DNA from: a virus
DNA: 48,982 bases
IMG/VR virus record: IMGVR_UViG_3300042314_001108
Location: 1 to 48,982 of that record
Reading direction: 5' to 3' (one strand)
Shown here: one piece after another, positions 40,029 to 47,572 of the stretch
How the letters are laid out: each line of letters opens with the position of its first letter
Numbering within the stretch: position 1 is the stretch's first letter
Made by a program: the position numbers and the translations under genes
Notes under the pieces: generated by a model
Seen by the model: the letters and a program-made list of their open reading frames with translations, nothing else
What the model was told of the DNA's origin: nothing
The model's database searches: none

Positions 40029-40605
40029 TAAAGAATACGCTGAAGTTTTAGCAGAATTAATACTTGCTTCGGAGTTTGATTGGTATTGGAATCCAGCAAC
40101 AATATTTGAATATAAAGTTGGTGCAGTAATTGATGCAAAAACAAAAGATACACCTCAATTTACTCACACTATTTTTGATAACTTTTCTAAAAAATCAATA
40201 TATTATCATTATTTTTCAGAAATGATTCAACATATTGAACCATATATTGGTAAGGTTAAACAACTGATTCGAATTAAAGCAAATCTTATAATTGGCGATG
40301 CAACATATCCACAGGATTTTTATAATGGAGCACATGCTGATTATTATGGCGATAATATGCTTACATTTTTATATTATGTAAATGATTCGGATGGTGATAC
40401 TATATTGTTTGATGGTGAATTAGATGGTAAAGAACATAATATAACTGAATTAAAAGAAATACATAGGGAAACACCAAAGGCAGGAACAGGAATTGTATTT
40501 AATTCACAACAAATACACACGTCATCTACACCTAGATTTACCGATAGACGAGTAGTAATAAATTATGTTTTTGAAATGTATGAGACTAACGATACAAAAT
40601 TTTAA
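40006..40605 (+). CDS. 2OG-Fe(II) oxygenase
   Basis: A 199-residue protein. H110-x-D112 in 'NGAHADYYGDNMLTFLYYVND', 'GDTILFDGELDG', distal H171 in 'FNSQQIHTSSTPRFTDRRVVIN' and R181/R182 for 2OG. A start at 40006 (MIKRIEIDKEYAE) is preferred over 39973, which lies deeper in the preceding gene. Overlaps the next gene by 26 bases. Substrate unknown. Confidence 0.85.
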   Translation: MIKRIEIDKEYAEVLAELILASEFDWYWNPATIFEYKVGAVIDAKTKDTPQFTHTIFDNFSKKSIYYHYFSEMIQHIEPYIGKVKQLIRIKANLIIGDATYPQDFYNGAHADYYGDNMLTFLYYVNDSDGDTILFDGELDGKEHNITELKEIHRETPKAGTGIVFNSQQIHTSSTPRFTDRRVVINYVFEMYETNDTKF

Positions 40606-40918
40606 TAAAGCATGTGACCCCTTAAATATTCAACTATTTGATTTTGGCGATTGGTTTATTGATGATGCAGATATACTTGAAGATGTATATTTTATTCTTT
40701 TTCAAAATAAACAAAAATCAATACCATATATAGAAGTATCACTTAATAGGAATAAAGTTGATGGATATGGGTATCATTTAGAAACAAAATTGTGGTATTC
40801 TGGAAACAATTGGGAATCCGTTGAAGAATTATTTTTAGAACCATCGGATTTAAAAACTGAATCGGATTTCTTAAAATTAATTCATGGTATTATATCATTA
40901 CATTGTATAAAATGCTAA
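40580..40918 (+). CDS. LNRxK-family small protein (member 1)
   Basis: A 112-residue protein. It starts 'MRLTIQNFNKACDPL' and has 'IPYIEVSLNRNKV' (LNRNK 55-59), the two features shared with proteins at 40912, 45564, 46343, 46745 and 47573. ATG at 40580 is within the oxygenase gene (26-base overlap). Function unknown; no recognised domain. Confidence 0.6.
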   Translation: MRLTIQNFNKACDPLNIQLFDFGDWFIDDADILEDVYFILFQNKQKSIPYIEVSLNRNKVDGYGYHLETKLWYSGNNWESVEELFLEPSDLKTESDFLKLIHGIISLHCIKC

Positions 40919-41268
40919 CCATAAATAACTTTGAAAAGCTAGATGGATACCAAGATGATGAACTACGAATAAGTGGTGTGTTTGAGTATGCTGATGTATA
41001 TAAAATATTTGTAGATTATGCTATACCATTTGAAAATATAAGTATCTATATTACTATAAATAGAAATAAAAGAACCGATATAGACCCAAAGTTCCCACTT
41101 GATAAAACGCCGGTATATAATACAATGATTGAACAAAGACTCGTAAAGGGTGTAAATGGTGGTGTTAAACGAAAGGATTTGGGTATAAAAAAGAAAGCAT
41201 TAGAGAGTAGTGATAATATAATAAAAGCAATAAAGGAAATGCTAGATGATTTTGTAAATGAACGATGA
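40912..41268 (+). CDS. LNRxK-family small protein (member 2)
   Basis: A 118-residue protein. 'MLTINNFEKLDGYQ' and 'NISIYITINRNKRTD' (INRNK 49-53) match member 1 and the later copies. The C-terminal part is a basic helix 'VKRKDLGIKKKALESS'. An in-frame TTG at 40903 is rejected. Overlaps the lipoprotein gene by 4 bases (ATGA). Function unknown. Confidence 0.6.
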   Translation: MLTINNFEKLDGYQDDELRISGVFEYADVYKIFVDYAIPFENISIYITINRNKRTDIDPKFPLDKTPVYNTMIEQRLVKGVNGGVKRKDLGIKKKALESSDNIIKAIKEMLDDFVNER

Positions 41269-41876
41269 AAAAGTTACTGATATTTTTACCTATATTACTA
41301 TTGGCTTGTATGAAAGAGCCAGAGTATATAGTACCTGCTCCACCACCGTATAATTTTACATTCCAATTAGATTCTGCTTTAAATGGTAGTGGTACTCGTG
41401 CTTTGTCTAAAGATAAGGCAGGGTATTATCATTTAAAATTATCTGAAAATTCGTTTCAAACATTCAGTCGTATTACTGGTACTTTTTTATGGAATGGAAA
41501 GCCAAATCCAAGACTATCACCGGTTGGTTGTTGGGTAGAATGGAAAAGTTCCCATTATTGGTTATTAAAAAATAATTCATCTTTATTCGTAGTATATAAA
41601 ACATATTTTAATCAATTTACCGGAAAATTGGTTACTACTGAATTGGGAACAATAAAAGCACAAAGTAGTGCATTAGTACCAACAATAAATGGTATGTCTT
41701 ATCCATCTTCAGATGGTAGTGTAAATACAATTGTTGCTCCTATTTATCCAATACGTGGGGACACTATGACAATAACTGCAATATGCCATATAAGTAAAGA
41801 AATACCAACATCTCAACTATTTGTTAGAATCGAAAGGGATTCGATAGAAAGAAAGATGAGAATTATTTGTGAATGA
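41265..41876 (+). CDS. predicted lipoprotein
   Basis: A 203-residue protein: signal peptide KKLLIFLPILLLAC with lipobox LLAC, then a Pro-rich linker (EYIVPAPPPYNF) and a beta-rich body (GTFLWNGKPNPRLSPVGCWVEW). Its end overlaps the NlpC/P60 gene start, so it may assist lysis or envelope entry; no evidence beyond position. Looks like a host-type envelope lipoprotein fold. Confidence 0.7.
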   Translation: MKKLLIFLPILLLACMKEPEYIVPAPPPYNFTFQLDSALNGSGTRALSKDKAGYYHLKLSENSFQTFSRITGTFLWNGKPNPRLSPVGCWVEWKSSHYWLLKNNSSLFVVYKTYFNQFTGKLVTTELGTIKAQSSALVPTINGMSYPSSDGSVNTIVAPIYPIRGDTMTITAICHISKEIPTSQLFVRIERDSIERKMRIICE

Positions 41877-42319
41877 TGAAAAAAATTAGTATATTTGTAT
41901 TATTAAGTTTACCTACCTTTGCACAAACAACCGATTCTACAATGAATGGGTTTATATGGCATTGGGTGGGTAAACCATATAGATTGGGTGGTAGTACCGA
42001 AAGAGGTATCGATTGCTCACAATTTAACAAACGTCTATACAAAGAGGTGTATGAGATTAAGTTAGGTAATAACTGCCAAACTCAATGGATACAAACCGAT
42101 AGAGTTGATAAGGATAGTTTGGAGTTGGGTGATTTAGTATTCTTTAAGAGTAGAGAATCCCCATCAGGTTGGCATTGTGGTACATATATAGGTAATAAAC
42201 AAATAGTACACTCTGCAAACAGAGCAGAAGGTGTGAAGATTAGTAGTTTAGATGAACCCAGATACACCAAAGGGTATAAAGGTGCAGGAAGGATTAAAAG
42301 AAAATACATAACAATATAG
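41873..42319 (+). CDS. exported NlpC/P60 endopeptidase
   Basis: A 148-residue protein with a signal peptide (KKISIFVLLSLPTFAQ). 'WVGKPYRLGGSTERGIDCSQFN' carries catalytic C48, and 'SGWHCGTYIGNKQIVHSAN' H101. It cuts the peptide side chains of peptidoglycan. With the glucosaminidase at 35748 it gives two exported wall hydrolases. Start ATG overlaps the upstream TGA by 4 bases. Confidence 0.9.
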   Translation: MMKKISIFVLLSLPTFAQTTDSTMNGFIWHWVGKPYRLGGSTERGIDCSQFNKRLYKEVYEIKLGNNCQTQWIQTDRVDKDSLELGDLVFFKSRESPSGWHCGTYIGNKQIVHSANRAEGVKISSLDEPRYTKGYKGAGRIKRKYITI

Positions 42320-42322
42320 AAA

Positions 42323-42640
42323 ATGGAAGTTAAATACGCAACGATTGCAACCAAAGACCAGGAAGATGGTAGAGTATTAGTAAAGCACATATGTGTTTGG
42401 GAAAGTGCACCCGGAGAAGATGATGTTAAAGGTTTAGTTAAGGAACTATGGGAAAGACCTGATTGGGGTATGGTTGGTGATGATGATTTTGATTTGGTTA
42501 ATTTAGAAAGAAGTGAAGAGAACGAACATATATTTGAGCAACTGAATATACCAAAGGAAATTACAGAACAAGTTGAGGTAGACGAGCCTGCGATTAAACC
42601 AATTAAGAAAACAACAACAAAGAAAAAAACAAAGAAGTAA
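42323..42640 (+). CDS. hypothetical acidic protein with Lys-rich tail
   Basis: A 105-residue protein. 'VLVKHICVWESAPGEDDVKG' and 'DWGMVGDDDFDLVNLERSEENE' are acidic, and the tail 'IKKTTTKKKTKK' is strongly basic. No family recognised. Three bases after the NlpC/P60 gene. Confidence 0.6.
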   Translation: MEVKYATIATKDQEDGRVLVKHICVWESAPGEDDVKGLVKELWERPDWGMVGDDDFDLVNLERSEENEHIFEQLNIPKEITEQVEVDEPAIKPIKKTTTKKKTKK

Positions 42641-42641
42641 T

Positions 42642-42908
42642 ATGGAAGCTAAAAAGAAATATACATTTAAGCAATTCATAGCTGCATTAAGTAGTAGAGA
42701 TTTTAATAAGTTGGACCCGAATGCGATTGAGGTTACTAAATCTTATTTTCAAAAATTAAATGATTTAGATTTTGTACATACGGAAAACAATATCAAAGAT
42801 AAAACAATAAATGGGTGTGATTTATGTAAATTACAAAACTATTTGGAAGAGTATAGGTTGTATTATTTCGATGAGGCATATTACAGAAAAGAGTATTTAG
42901 GTGAATAA
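42642..42908 (+). CDS. hypothetical 88-aa protein
   Basis: A helical protein with 'INGCDLCKLQNYLEEY' containing a CxxC pair and a Tyr-rich end. One base after the preceding stop. No family recognised. Confidence 0.6.
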   Translation: MEAKKKYTFKQFIAALSSRDFNKLDPNAIEVTKSYFQKLNDLDFVHTENNIKDKTINGCDLCKLQNYLEEYRLYYFDEAYYRKEYLGE

Positions 42909-42910
42909 CT

Positions 42911-43420
42911 ATGGAGCTTGATTTGGAAGATATAAACAAACGATTGGATGAGTTTGATAAGGAACACAAACCTTTCAAACAATTCCAAACAATTGGTGAT
43001 GAAGATTATGTAGTAGAGTTCCCAAAAGGACCTACCAAAAGCTATTATTGTACCCCAAAAACAAAACTGAAATATAGTTTGTTTATAGGTAGGTGGCAGA
43101 ATTGGCACTATGGTCACAAATGGTTAATTGACCAGCAATTCCAAATTGGTAACAATGTATGGGTAGCTATTAGAGATGTAGAAAAAGATGAGAATAATCC
43201 GTATTCAGCCGAAGAGGTAAAATCTAATCTAAACACACAGTTAAAAGATTACATAAAGACGGGTAGATTATATATTTCAATTATACCTGATATTGAGTCT
43301 GTAAACTATGGTAGAGATGTGGGATACGATGTAATCTATCACGAACCACCAGAGGGTATAGCAAAAATTAGTGGTACAAAAATTAGAAATAATGCAACAG
43401 ATAAGAGCACTACAATGTGA
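42911..43420 (+). CDS. HxGH nucleotidyltransferase (cytidylyltransferase/NMNAT-like)
   Basis: A 169-residue protein. 'LKYSLFIGRWQNWHYGHKWLID' carries the H66YGH69 nucleotide-binding motif. 'GNNVWVAIRDVEKDENNPY' and the C-terminal 'KISGTKIRNNATD' match the 'iSaTkiR' end of NMN/phosphopantetheine adenylyltransferases. Likely an adenylyl- or cytidylyltransferase, possibly in NAD metabolism, which phages often supplement; the exact substrate is not decided. Overlaps the next gene by 29 bases. Confidence 0.8.
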   Translation: MELDLEDINKRLDEFDKEHKPFKQFQTIGDEDYVVEFPKGPTKSYYCTPKTKLKYSLFIGRWQNWHYGHKWLIDQQFQIGNNVWVAIRDVEKDENNPYSAEEVKSNLNTQLKDYIKTGRLYISIIPDIESVNYGRDVGYDVIYHEPPEGIAKISGTKIRNNATDKSTTM

Positions 43421-43955
43421 TAATTTTTTTGAGAACCCAAATTTGATTAGGGAATGTGCTCTTGCTCAAACATATAGAACGCCGGATGAGGATGAGAGTT
43501 GGTTGGGGTTAAGAACGGAAGAATTGGATATTGAAATAGGTGGATTAAATGTAGAGAAACATATAAAGGATAAAGTAAAACAATGGTTACCTGATATACC
43601 TGATTTTGATTTAACTTTAGTATTTCATTTATTACCAGAAAGTGTGAGGGGGGATATGGGTGATAGGTTTGATTACTTACAATCACATACCGATAGTGGA
43701 GTAGTACATTTTGCAGGTGTTGTTTATCTAACACCTGAAGCACCTCTTAATAGTGGTACATCATTTTTTGCAGATATAAACACCAAATTGGGTAGTGTGG
43801 AAAATGTATATAATAGATTTGTATTTTATCCTGCTGATATAATACATTCACCAACAAACCCATTTGGTGAGACCAATGAGGATAGTAGATTAGCATTAAC
43901 ATTCTTTGCATCAATAAAAGATAAAAATATCATTGGAAACAATAAGAATACATAA
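43392..43955 (+). CDS. 2OG-Fe(II) oxygenase-like protein (DUF6445-type), first of a pair
   Basis: A 187-residue protein. 'CDNFFENPNLIRECALAQTY' (N-terminal 'DNFF.nP..iR'), H99-x-D101 in 'LQSHTDSGVVHFAGVVYLTP', 'GTSFFAD', then 'FYPADIIHSPTNPFGE' with H152 and 'DSRLALTFF' with R166. It looks like the DUF6445 branch of 2OG-like folds. ATG at 43392 is preferred over 43371. The following gene is a clear paralogue. Confidence 0.75.
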   Translation: MQQIRALQCDNFFENPNLIRECALAQTYRTPDEDESWLGLRTEELDIEIGGLNVEKHIKDKVKQWLPDIPDFDLTLVFHLLPESVRGDMGDRFDYLQSHTDSGVVHFAGVVYLTPEAPLNSGTSFFADINTKLGSVENVYNRFVFYPADIIHSPTNPFGETNEDSRLALTFFASIKDKNIIGNNKNT

Positions 43956-44478
43956 GATAGATAATTTCTTTGATAATCCAGACGAGATACGTGAGTGTGC
44001 TTTAAATATGGATTTTGATGGACCATCACCAACGCAAGGTTGGCGTGGTATAAGAGTTAATCCCACAAACAGAGTGGTTGCTGGGGTTGATTTGGAACAA
44101 ATGATAGTTGAGGAAGTTGCATTTAGAATACCTAATTTTAAATATGGTGAAATGGAATTGTATTTCCATATAACATCGGAGGAGGTAAGGGAGAATTTTA
44201 CTACTGAAACCTTTGAGGAAGCATCAAAGCACTATGATAGTAATGATTCTAGGATAGTAGGTTTGGTATATTTAACCCCTAACCCACCAAAAAATTGTGG
44301 AACATCATTTTTCGATGACGATGGTAATAAGATTGGTGAAGCAGAAAATGTATATAATACTATGGTAATATACCCAGCTGATATACTGCATGGACCAACA
44401 AATCCATTTGGGGATACAAAAGAAAATAGTAGATTAACATTAGTATTTTTCTTAAAGAAATATGACAACAATAGATAA
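43933..44478 (+). CDS. 2OG-Fe(II) oxygenase-like protein (DUF6445-type), second of a pair
   Basis: A 181-residue paralogue of the preceding gene: 'IDNFFDNPDEIRECALNMDF', H100-x-D102 in 'SKHYDSNDSRIVGLVYLTP', 'CGTSFFDDDG', H153 in 'YPADILHGPTNPFGD' and R167. The start is probably TTG at 43933 (overlapping 23 bases), since no in-frame ATG precedes the conserved motif. Tandem duplication is likely. Confidence 0.75.
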   Translation: METIRIHKIDNFFDNPDEIRECALNMDFDGPSPTQGWRGIRVNPTNRVVAGVDLEQMIVEEVAFRIPNFKYGEMELYFHITSEEVRENFTTETFEEASKHYDSNDSRIVGLVYLTPNPPKNCGTSFFDDDGNKIGEAENVYNTMVIYPADILHGPTNPFGDTKENSRLTLVFFLKKYDNNR

Positions 44479-44686
44479 ATTTAATCAGTTCTATGAGCAT
44501 GGTGGCTATGACTCATATATGAAAATGATTCAGAAATCAAAGAACAACAATATAGATAGACAGAGTGAGATGACCAAATACCTTGCTGAAATCTATATGG
44601 ATTTTGTAAGAGCACAAGGTAGAGTTGATGAGGATATAATGCGAGTGTTCATCGCAGTAACCGCACAATTTTTCGGAGAGATATAA
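44462..44686 (+). CDS. hypothetical 74-aa helical protein
   Basis: Starts MTTIDKFNQFYEHGG. Helical, with 'MTKYLAEIYMDFVRAQGRVDEDIM'. Overlaps the oxygenase by 17 bases and ends before a promoter. No family recognised. Confidence 0.6.
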   Translation: MTTIDKFNQFYEHGGYDSYMKMIQKSKNNNIDRQSEMTKYLAEIYMDFVRAQGRVDEDIMRVFIAVTAQFFGEI

Positions 44687-44718
44687 ATCCCATCCGTTAA
44701 AAATTTCCATAAAATCAC

Positions 44719-44749
44719 TTGGAAATACCACAAATAATTCGTATATTGT
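44719..44749 (+). promoter_or_regulatory. Bacteroidetes-type promoter with variant -7 (TATATTGT)
   Basis: TTG at 44719-44721, a 20-nt spacer and TATATTGT at 44742-44749. The -7 differs from TATATTTG in its last two bases. Confidence 0.6.
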
Positions 44750-44768
44750 GGGTATAAAACTTAAAAAT

Positions 44769-45095
44769 ATGAATAAAAATCAAAAAAATTGGTTGAAAGC
44801 AACCCGTCTTACTATCGGAGTGTTGGGTGGTATGGGATTGTTTGTAGTGGGATTAGCAATGTTCTATTTGAATTACCCACAATACTTTATACACACCTTT
44901 GTTATTATATTGGGTGGGGTGGTGTTGTTTGGTCTAATCAAAATCATCAAAGACCATTTGGATGATGATGATGCATGGGATGAGTATTATGAAAAAACAT
45001 ATCCAACTCAAGCAAGAAAAGAAAAGGAAACACACAAAGAGTTTATGGAGAGGTTGGATGATGCTTGGGAAAGAGACTTTGGTAAAAAACAATAA
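44769..45095 (+). CDS. two-helix membrane protein
   Basis: A 108-residue protein: two transmembrane helices (TIGVLGGMGLFVVGLAMFYL and HTFVIILGGVVLFGLIKII) with 'NYPQY' between them, then an acidic cytoplasmic tail. Related in sequence around 'YPQY' and the second helix to the gene at 45260. Start at 44769; 44748 would lie inside the promoter. Function unknown. Confidence 0.7.
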   Translation: MNKNQKNWLKATRLTIGVLGGMGLFVVGLAMFYLNYPQYFIHTFVIILGGVVLFGLIKIIKDHLDDDDAWDEYYEKTYPTQARKEKETHKEFMERLDDAWERDFGKKQ

Positions 45096-45096
45096 G

Positions 45097-45255
45097 ATGA
45101 TAAAGTGGTTCAAAAGTAGATGGAGTATGAAACCTACGGGTAAGAGCTTCTATGATAGTATAGGTGGTGAAGAGGTGAAGTATTGGGTAGATTGCTATGG
45201 TACGGAGTGGATGGGAGTATCTCGTTGGGGATTTAGAGTAGAAACAAAAGAATAA
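45097..45255 (+). CDS. hypothetical 52-aa protein
   Basis: Starts MIKWFKSRWSMKPTG; basic with many Trp, and 'KYWVDCYGTEWMGVSRWGFRV'. One base after the previous stop. A longer reading starting at 44962 overlaps the upstream gene and is rejected. Between two paralogous membrane genes. Confidence 0.55.
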   Translation: MIKWFKSRWSMKPTGKSFYDSIGGEEVKYWVDCYGTEWMGVSRWGFRVETKE

Positions 45256-45259
45256 AGAT

Positions 45260-45562
45260 ATGAAGAGTAAAAATGATGTATTAGCAGCCCTATACACAAT
45301 AGGTATTATAGGGTTATTTACGTTGGTGATATATTCAATTAAGGAGTATCCGCAATATATGGGATACCTATTTACATTATTAGGGGTTTTTGGGGTATTT
45401 TTGGTGTTCATTCATCCAATGTGGGATACGATTAGGTATGAGTTGGATGTAAGGGATAAAAAGAAGAGAGAGGAGAGATTGAAAGAAATGATGAAAAAGG
45501 ATGAGGAGTTGAGATTGTATGATTTGGAGTTGGATGAGAACGATAAAGCTCAAATAGGATAG
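45260..45562 (+). CDS. two-helix membrane protein (paralogue of 44769)
   Basis: A 100-residue protein. Helices 'ALYTIGIIGLFTLVIYSI' and 'GYLFTLLGVFGVFLVFIH' with 'EYPQYMG' between, then a charged tail 'KKKREERLKEMMKKDEELR'. The shared YPQY and helix layout suggest duplication with 44769. Function unknown. Confidence 0.65.
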   Translation: MKSKNDVLAALYTIGIIGLFTLVIYSIKEYPQYMGYLFTLLGVFGVFLVFIHPMWDTIRYELDVRDKKKREERLKEMMKKDEELRLYDLELDENDKAQIG

Positions 45563-45563
45563 G

Positions 45564-46163
45564 ATGAGTCTAATGGATGCGTGGAAGAGGTGGGAGTTGG
45601 AAATGGAGAAAAAGAGAATAGAGGCTCACTATGAAACCCAACAAAAAATGTTAGAGGTACAAAAATCAATGTGGGATAAGCATAATAATAAAAATCAGAT
45701 GGAAGAGAAGCAAACGAAGTTAAACATCCAAAACATCCAAAAGTTGGAAAATCAACCTTTGGTAGATGGTAAATACTATCCTAGAATAGAGAGTATAGAA
45801 GAGAGGGATAATGAATACCGCTTTTGGATATTGGTAGATAGTGGGGTGAATTTGAAAAATGTTAGAAAGGTAATATGCTTGGAGAGGAATAAGAATTTGA
45901 CATCGGATAGTGGTGTAAATTTCTATAAACTATGGGCAGCTGCCCGATGGATAGGGGACGAAAATTTCGATAGTGTGAGTTCAATGTGTATATCAAATTT
46001 GGAGTCTTTCAAAGAAAAGTTATTGGATATGGTTGGTATGGATAGTTTGAGTATGAGTGGTGGTCCTACACACTCAATAGCTTATTTTACGGATACAAAT
46101 TCGGTAAGTGGTGGTGATTCAGAAAAGCTACAAACATTGAGTGATTTCTTTAATAGTTTATAA
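45564..46163 (+). CDS. LNRxK-family protein with N-terminal helix (member 3)
   Basis: A 199-residue protein. Residues 1-50 are a charged coiled-coil-like helix. Then the family core starts at 'KLNIQNIQKLENQPL' (52-66), with 'RDNEYRFWILVD' and 'KVICLERNKNL' (LERNK 106-110), and 'ISNLESFKEKLLDMV'. It is the only family member with an added N-terminal helix. Its stop is followed by GC-rich element copy 2. Function unknown. Confidence 0.6.
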   Translation: MSLMDAWKRWELEMEKKRIEAHYETQQKMLEVQKSMWDKHNNKNQMEEKQTKLNIQNIQKLENQPLVDGKYYPRIESIEERDNEYRFWILVDSGVNLKNVRKVICLERNKNLTSDSGVNFYKLWAAARWIGDENFDSVSSMCISNLESFKEKLLDMVGMDSLSMSGGPTHSIAYFTDTNSVSGGDSEKLQTLSDFFNSL

Positions 46164-46168
46164 GTAAA

Positions 46169-46226
46169 TCGCGGGGGAGGGGCGGGGGTAGGAAACGCAG
46201 TCGAAACCTAATTTTTTTGATAGTAT
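46169..46226 (+). repeat. GC-rich element, copy 2
   Basis: Starts 5 bases after a stop codon: CGC, then three G runs (46173-46188), GTCGAAACCTAA, and TTTTTTTGATAGT. Same order and spacing as 22428-22500. Between 46227 and 46342 a further G-rich stretch (about 46271-46298) and no ORF are visible. Confidence 0.7.
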
Positions 46227-46342
46227 AGAAACCAAATCAGAAGCGCTTTTAACTGTCCGTTTGAGTGTGATTTGGGTTTGGGGGATTTGGATTTGGTGAG
46301 TAAAACGAATGTGGGACAAACAAGATAAAAATATTTCAGCAA

Positions 46343-46714
46343 ATGCTAAACATAAGAAACATAGATAAGATAGTAGGAAAGACACTACATATATCGAATA
46401 CTAAAATGTATAGACTAGCAATAGGGAGAATAGATGATGTAATTGAGTATTCAGATAATAGATATGAGTTTACAATAAAGGTAGAAACACCCGATGGTAG
46501 AAGCAATTGGTATTTTTTATACTTAAATAGAAAGAAAAAAACCTATATAAGCTATTCAAAATCAATGAGAACATATAGTTGTTGGGAGTTATCCTATGAA
46601 GATATACAAAAACCAAATCAATTCATAGTAGAATCTATACAAACGAGTGAGTTAATGGATATGAGAGAGGTAGAAAGAAAAATATCTATTTTAATGGATA
46701 AAATTTTAACATAG
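46343..46714 (+). CDS. LNRxK-family small protein (member 4)
   Basis: A 123-residue protein. 'MLNIRNIDKIVGKTL', 'DNRYEFTIKVE', 'WYFLYLNRKKKTYIS' (LNRKK 61-65), 'CWELSYED' and a C-terminal helix 'MREVERKISILMDKIL'. Most similar to the next gene, sharing the Trp-Glu-Leu-Ser motif. Function unknown. Confidence 0.65.
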   Translation: MLNIRNIDKIVGKTLHISNTKMYRLAIGRIDDVIEYSDNRYEFTIKVETPDGRSNWYFLYLNRKKKTYISYSKSMRTYSCWELSYEDIQKPNQFIVESIQTSELMDMREVERKISILMDKILT

Positions 46715-46744
46715 ATTCATTACATTCAAATCGAAATAGATAAG

Positions 46745-47098
46745 ATGCTAACCATAGAAAACATACATAAGATAGTACATAAGAAAATAATTATACCACA
46801 TCACCCAAATTGGATAGGTACAGTAAAAGATGTGTATTATATGATTGATAACACCTATGTATTCCAAATACAATTGAATGCTCTAAACTATGTGAATAAT
46901 AAAGAAATAAAGATTGTATTGAATAGAAAAAGACCGGTAGGTATTTACCCTACACAAAATTGCTGGGAGTTAAGTTATGAGATAGGTAAAGGTTCAAACC
47001 GATATGAAGTTCAATTAGTAGAGAATGGGGATGTAAAGGATATGAATCGATTTGAAATAGCATTGGGTAGTTTTACGAATAGAATCTTAAATAGATAA
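46745..47098 (+). CDS. LNRxK-family small protein (member 5)
   Basis: A 117-residue protein. 'MLTIENIHKIVHKKI', 'DNTYVFQIQL', 'KIVLNRKRPVG' (LNRKR 59-63) and 'CWELSYEIG' followed by 'MNRFEIALGSFTNRIL'. Clearly paralogous to the preceding gene. Function unknown. Confidence 0.65.
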   Translation: MLTIENIHKIVHKKIIIPHHPNWIGTVKDVYYMIDNTYVFQIQLNALNYVNNKEIKIVLNRKRPVGIYPTQNCWELSYEIGKGSNRYEVQLVENGDVKDMNRFEIALGSFTNRILNR

Positions 47099-47099
47099 A

Positions 47100-47195
47100 A
47101 TGGGAATTATAATAGTTTTGCCGGTAGTAATTGTAGCAATGTATTTTGGATATTGTATTTGGTTTATTGAAACACATAACAAAGGTAAACAATAG
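47100..47195 (+). CDS. 31-aa single-helix membrane peptide
   Basis: MGIIIVLPVVIVAMYFGYCIWF is one membrane helix with a polar tail. It starts 1 base after the preceding stop. Similar in kind to the small peptides at 38988 and 39493. Could be chance given its size. Confidence 0.45.
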   Translation: MGIIIVLPVVIVAMYFGYCIWFIETHNKGKQ

Positions 47196-47213
47196 AATCT
47201 TAAATAAATAATT

Positions 47214-47570
47214 ATGAAGTTAAATATAGAATCACCTACAAAGCTATGTGATTATGCCAATAAGGTAGTAACGAGCTGGAAATTAACCTATATAGGACAA
47301 GGTACTCAATATGGGATATATCACTATACCCTAACCAATAAAGAGAATAATTTTGTAGAAATAGGGGTAGAGATACATAATGAAACCCAACAATTATATA
47401 ATCCGGAATCATTCCAACTATTGGATAACGAATATGTGAAAATTTTTTGTAAGGATTTAAACGTACCCCAAAAGAGAGGTGTAACTAAATTTATAAGAGT
47501 AGAAGAATTTAAGGAGGTAAAGAGGGTATTCAACACCCTACACAATGCTGGAAGACAGTTAATACAATAG
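47214..47570 (+). CDS. small protein, distant LNRxK-family member (member 6)
   Basis: A 118-residue protein beginning 'MKLNIESPTKLCDYANKVV', similar to 47573 only at the N-terminus. The 'LNR' core is replaced by 'FVEIGVEIHNETQ'. The rest is beta-rich with a C-terminal helix 'EEFKEVKRVFNTL'. Grouped with the family tentatively. Confidence 0.5.
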   Translation: MKLNIESPTKLCDYANKVVTSWKLTYIGQGTQYGIYHYTLTNKENNFVEIGVEIHNETQQLYNPESFQLLDNEYVKIFCKDLNVPQKRGVTKFIRVEEFKEVKRVFNTLHNAGRQLIQ

Positions 47571-47572
47571 GT

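Noticed and set aside
46271-46298. Repeated TTTGG-like G-rich stretch near copy 2 of the GC-rich element
   Set aside because: Low-complexity and found only once; the first element has no equivalent, so it was not called a separate repeat.
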